Below, one piece after another: positions 6,207-7,884 of a DNA stretch of 7,884 nucleotides. The stretch covers positions 1 through 7,884 of the forward strand of contig JBMFWH010000061.1 of NCBI GenBank assembly GCA_049965455.1. The letters run 5' to 3'. Made by a program: the position numbers and the translations under genes. Within the stretch, counting starts at the first letter, position 1. The number at the start of each line of letters is the position of its first letter. The stretch is from JAVRLB01 sp049965455 (lineage in GTDB: Archaea > Thermoplasmatota > Thermoplasmata > Thermoplasmatales > ARK-15). The notes under the pieces are model-generated. The model did no database searches, was not told the origin of the DNA, and saw nothing but the letters and a program-made list of their open reading frames with translations.

Positions 6207-6228
6207 TTTTAAACCATTAAATTCACCT

Positions 6229-7350
6229 ATGATAACGGTTCTAGGTTTTGGTAAAATTGGAAAAAACATTGTTTCAGACCTGTCAAAGTACAGCACAGGA
6301 ACAAAAGTAGTAGTATACGATCCTATCACTATAAAATCAAGCGAGCAGAGAGGAAATATTAAGTTCATTAATGCTGACCCGCTTTCCATAGAACACCGCG
6401 ATAAAGTGTTCAGCCGGGATTCTATCATAATTTCTGCGCTTCCTGCTGAAATGAGACCTGCTGTCTACAGGTTAGCTAAAGATAAACATAGCAAGCTGGT
6501 AGATATCGCATTTGGAAACGATGATATTTCAGATTATCTTGATAGTGGTTCAGATAAGGACTATACCATAGTTCCGGATGCCGGAGTGGCTCCGGGAATC
6601 AGCAATATTCTTGTAGGAAGATTTACAGCAGAGTTTGACCATGTAACAGATGTTAAAATTTATGTGGGGGGCATACCTGAGATACCGATAGAGCCGCTTG
6701 GGTACAAGCTTACATTTTCTTCAGAGAGCCTTGTGGACGAATACGTAAATACTGCAAGAATAGTGGAATCTGGGAAGATTGTAGAGAAAGAGGCTCTTTC
6801 AGGCATTGAATATTTTGATTTTAAAGGAATAAGCCATAAGCTTGAAGCTTTTTATACTGACGGCCTGAGAACACTTCTGAAAACCATAAAAGCAGATAAC
6901 ATGTCAGAAAAAACAGTTCGATATGCAGGACATTCTCAAAAAGTAAAATTGCTGAGGGATCTTGGTTTATTTGATTCGGAAGAACGTGTTTTAAATGATG
7001 GAAAAATAAAGCCCAGGACATTGATTGAAAGACTTTTTGATGAAAAGCTCATATTTCCAGACATCGGAGACATTTTATTGCTCACGGTCAATGTTTCCGG
7101 TATGAAAAACGGAGCTGTTAAAACCCTGGCTGCCAGGCTATTATACAGCGTTAAGGCAAATAAAGAGTATACAGCAATGTCCATGACTACTGGCTGCCCT
7201 GCCTCCATCATTGCGCAGCTTCTTGAAGAAGGATACATGAACATTCATGGATTGGTACCGCCAGAGATCATAGGAAAAGACAAAAGATATTTTGATGCAA
7301 TCGTAAAAAGGCTAGAGGATAGAGGAATAAAAATTGAGATCTCAGATTGA
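6229..7350 (+). CDS. Saccharopine dehydrogenase-family oxidoreductase, lysine 6-dehydrogenase-like
   Basis: 373 aa, close to the usual size of the short (non-fused) family members. It begins with a Rossmann NAD(P)-binding motif, VLGFGKIG (residues 4-11), then ALPAEMRPAV (70-79) and VDIAFGNDD. The core catalytic and substrate-binding region is PDAGVAPGISNILVG (116-130), YVGGIPEIP (145-153), PLGYKLTFS (156-164), EAFYTDGLRTLL (206-217) and RYAGH (231-235), ending with TGCPASIIAQLL and GLVPPEIIG (341-349). The order and wording match lysine 6-dehydrogenase-like proteins, which oxidatively deaminate lysine at the epsilon-amino group, as well as saccharopine reductases. The exact substrate is not proven. 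ATG 6229 directly precedes the first strand and lies at the predicted transcription start, so the start is secure. No partner gene of a lysine pathway is adjacent. Confidence 0.9.
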   Translation: MITVLGFGKIGKNIVSDLSKYSTGTKVVVYDPITIKSSEQRGNIKFINADPLSIEHRDKVFSRDSIIISALPAEMRPAVYRLAKDKHSKLVDIAFGNDDISDYLDSGSDKDYTIVPDAGVAPGISNILVGRFTAEFDHVTDVKIYVGGIPEIPIEPLGYKLTFSSESLVDEYVNTARIVESGKIVEKEALSGIEYFDFKGISHKLEAFYTDGLRTLLKTIKADNMSEKTVRYAGHSQKVKLLRDLGLFDSEERVLNDGKIKPRTLIERLFDEKLIFPDIGDILLLTVNVSGMKNGAVKTLAARLLYSVKANKEYTAMSMTTGCPASIIAQLLEEGYMNIHGLVPPEIIGKDKRYFDAIVKRLEDRGIKIEISD

Positions 7351-7364
7351 TATCATTTCCAAAA

Positions 7365-7373
7365 TTTATTTTT
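7365..7373 (+). terminator. T-rich tract after the dehydrogenase gene
   Basis: TTTATTTTT begins 14 bases after the dehydrogenase stop, with no clear hairpin. Archaeal polymerase can terminate on such tracts. A longer pyrimidine-rich stretch follows (7405-7463). Confidence 0.35.
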
Positions 7374-7394
7374 CCATCGTAACTCCTCAATTTT

Positions 7395-7404
7395 TAGGTA
7401 ATAT
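7395..7404 (+). repeat. Upstream copy of the palindrome arm TAGGTAATAT
   Basis: TAGGTAATAT here is identical to the right arm of the palindrome at 7482-7502, 98 bp downstream, in the same orientation. It may be an extra half-site for the same DNA-binding protein, or part of the insertion element's left end. Confidence 0.6.
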
Positions 7405-7470
7405 CTGATATCTTTTCTCATCTTTTTATTTCTTTTATCTGCTCTACTTTTACTTTCATTTCACCACAAA

Positions 7471-7479
7471 CTTAATATA
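7471..7479 (+). promoter_or_regulatory. TATA box of the transposase gene
   Basis: CTTAATATA is centred about 26 nt before the transposase ATG at 7503, as for a leaderless archaeal gene. The palindrome at 7482-7502 starts three bases after it. Confidence 0.5.
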
Positions 7480-7481
7480 CC

Positions 7482-7502
7482 ATATTACCTATTAGGTAAT
7501 AT
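7482..7502. repeat. Perfect palindrome between TATA box and transposase start (candidate operator)
   Basis: ATATTACCTA (7482-7491) and TAGGTAATAT (7493-7502) are perfect inverted repeats around a single T. The palindrome fills the space between the TATA box and the ATG, covering the expected initiation site, where a bound repressor would block transcription. It could also be part of a transposase-binding end. Confidence 0.75.
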
Positions 7503-7884
7503 ATGATTGAACCATGGATGAAAAATATTGTTGAAGGTGCCAGGAAAGAATTTGGAGCTATCGAGATAAAGAAAATAGGCCATAATTATTACATTTACAA
7601 GGTTTCTAGTGTTTATGACAAACAGAAAAAAAGAGCTAAAAAAATATCCGGTGAATATATCGGAAAAATAACAATAAATGGATTGGAAAAGAAGAAACCT
7701 GTGCCTAATACAAGATCAATTTTTGAGTATGGCAACGCTAAGATTCTATTCTTAGAAGCTCAAGAGATCATACCAGTTCTGAAGAGATTATTTCCAATGC
7801 ATTGGGAAGAGATCCTGGCAATATCAGTAACAAAGACAATCAGATCCGTGCCTATAAAATATTTAGAGTCTGCATGGTCTAAAC
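7503..7884 (+). CDS. Transposase, IS4/IS1634-like, N-terminal part (cut by window edge)
   Basis: The frame is open from ATG 7503 to the end of the window: 127 residues with no stop. It resembles the N-terminus of IS4-superfamily (IS1634-like) DDE transposases of archaea. After a short helix comes YYIYKVSSVYDKQKKRAKK (29-47), then SGEYIGKIT (49-57), a family hallmark, then a basic linker, then EYGNAKILF (75-83) and a helical region LFPMHWEEILAIS (96-108) ending in PIKYLESAWS. The RNase-H-like catalytic core with its DDE residues would lie beyond the window, so whether the gene is intact cannot be judged. The protein would cut and rejoin the element's ends. The start is supported by the TATA box about 26 nt upstream. 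Confidence 0.85.
   Translation, partial: MIEPWMKNIVEGARKEFGAIEIKKIGHNYYIYKVSSVYDKQKKRAKKISGEYIGKITINGLEKKKPVPNTRSIFEYGNAKILFLEAQEIIPVLKRLFPMHWEEILAISVTKTIRSVPIKYLESAWSK

Larger units (their letters stand above)
7471..7884 (+). mobile_element. Insertion sequence, IS4/IS1634-like, left part only
   Basis: The transposase gene with its promoter and palindrome marks the left part of an insertion sequence that runs past the window edge. The true left end is not determined: it lies somewhere between the dehydrogenase stop (7350) and about 7480, and no terminal inverted repeat or target duplication can be checked without the right end. The neighbouring dehydrogenase gene ends normally, so the element sits between genes. 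Confidence 0.6.

Noticed and set aside
7353..7463. Small minus-strand ORFs (13 and 22 codons) opposite the pyrimidine tract
   Set aside because: They are in different frames, Lys/Glu-rich only because the strand is purine-rich, and have no homology I can recognise.

Overview
The window looks like a chromosomal segment of an AT-rich archaeon, most likely from the Thermoplasmatales or a close relative. The reasons are: an archaeal-type tRNA-Pro with no encoded CCA; at least five TATA boxes whose centres lie about 26 nt from start codons (leaderless transcription); a 2-keto-3-deoxygluconate (KDG) aldolase-like protein of the kind I associate with thermoacidophiles; MenA-type UbiA prenyltransferases; and an IS4/IS1634-like transposase of a type common in these archaea. 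I cannot name a species from sequence alone.

Layout. 10-83 (+): tRNA-Pro(CGG). 65-611 (-): a SAM-dependent methyltransferase gene with two lesions, a TAG at codon 11 and a one-base frameshift near the C-terminus, converging on and slightly overlapping the tRNA. 654-1517 (-): DapA/KDG aldolase-family enzyme with a Shine-Dalgarno start. 1518-2270: about 750 bp with no convincing gene, but with promoter-like sites, two weak small-ORF candidates and a hairpin terminator. 2271-3218 (-): compact PLP aminotransferase. 3378-5533 (-): a two-gene operon with a 4-bp overlap. Its first gene fuses an FMN-binding-type split barrel to a MenA-like prenyltransferase; its second is a UbiA paralogue with eroded catalytic motifs. 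5534-5640: divergent promoter region. 5641-6108 (+): GNAT acetyltransferase. 6229-7350 (+): saccharopine/lysine-6-dehydrogenase-family protein. 7503-7884 (+): start of a transposase gene cut by the window edge, with a perfect 10-bp-arm palindrome between its TATA box and start codon.

How the genes may work together. The prenyltransferase pair probably acts in membrane quinone or another prenylated-lipid pathway. The KDG aldolase-like enzyme would fit a non-phosphorylative Entner-Doudoroff route. The aminotransferase, acetyltransferase and dehydrogenase suggest amino-acid or amine metabolism, but their substrates cannot be read from the sequence. No CRISPR array, rRNA or obvious defence system is present. 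The points most worth following up are the split-barrel/UbiA fusion with its degenerate partner, the doubly damaged methyltransferase, and the palindrome at the transposase promoter.
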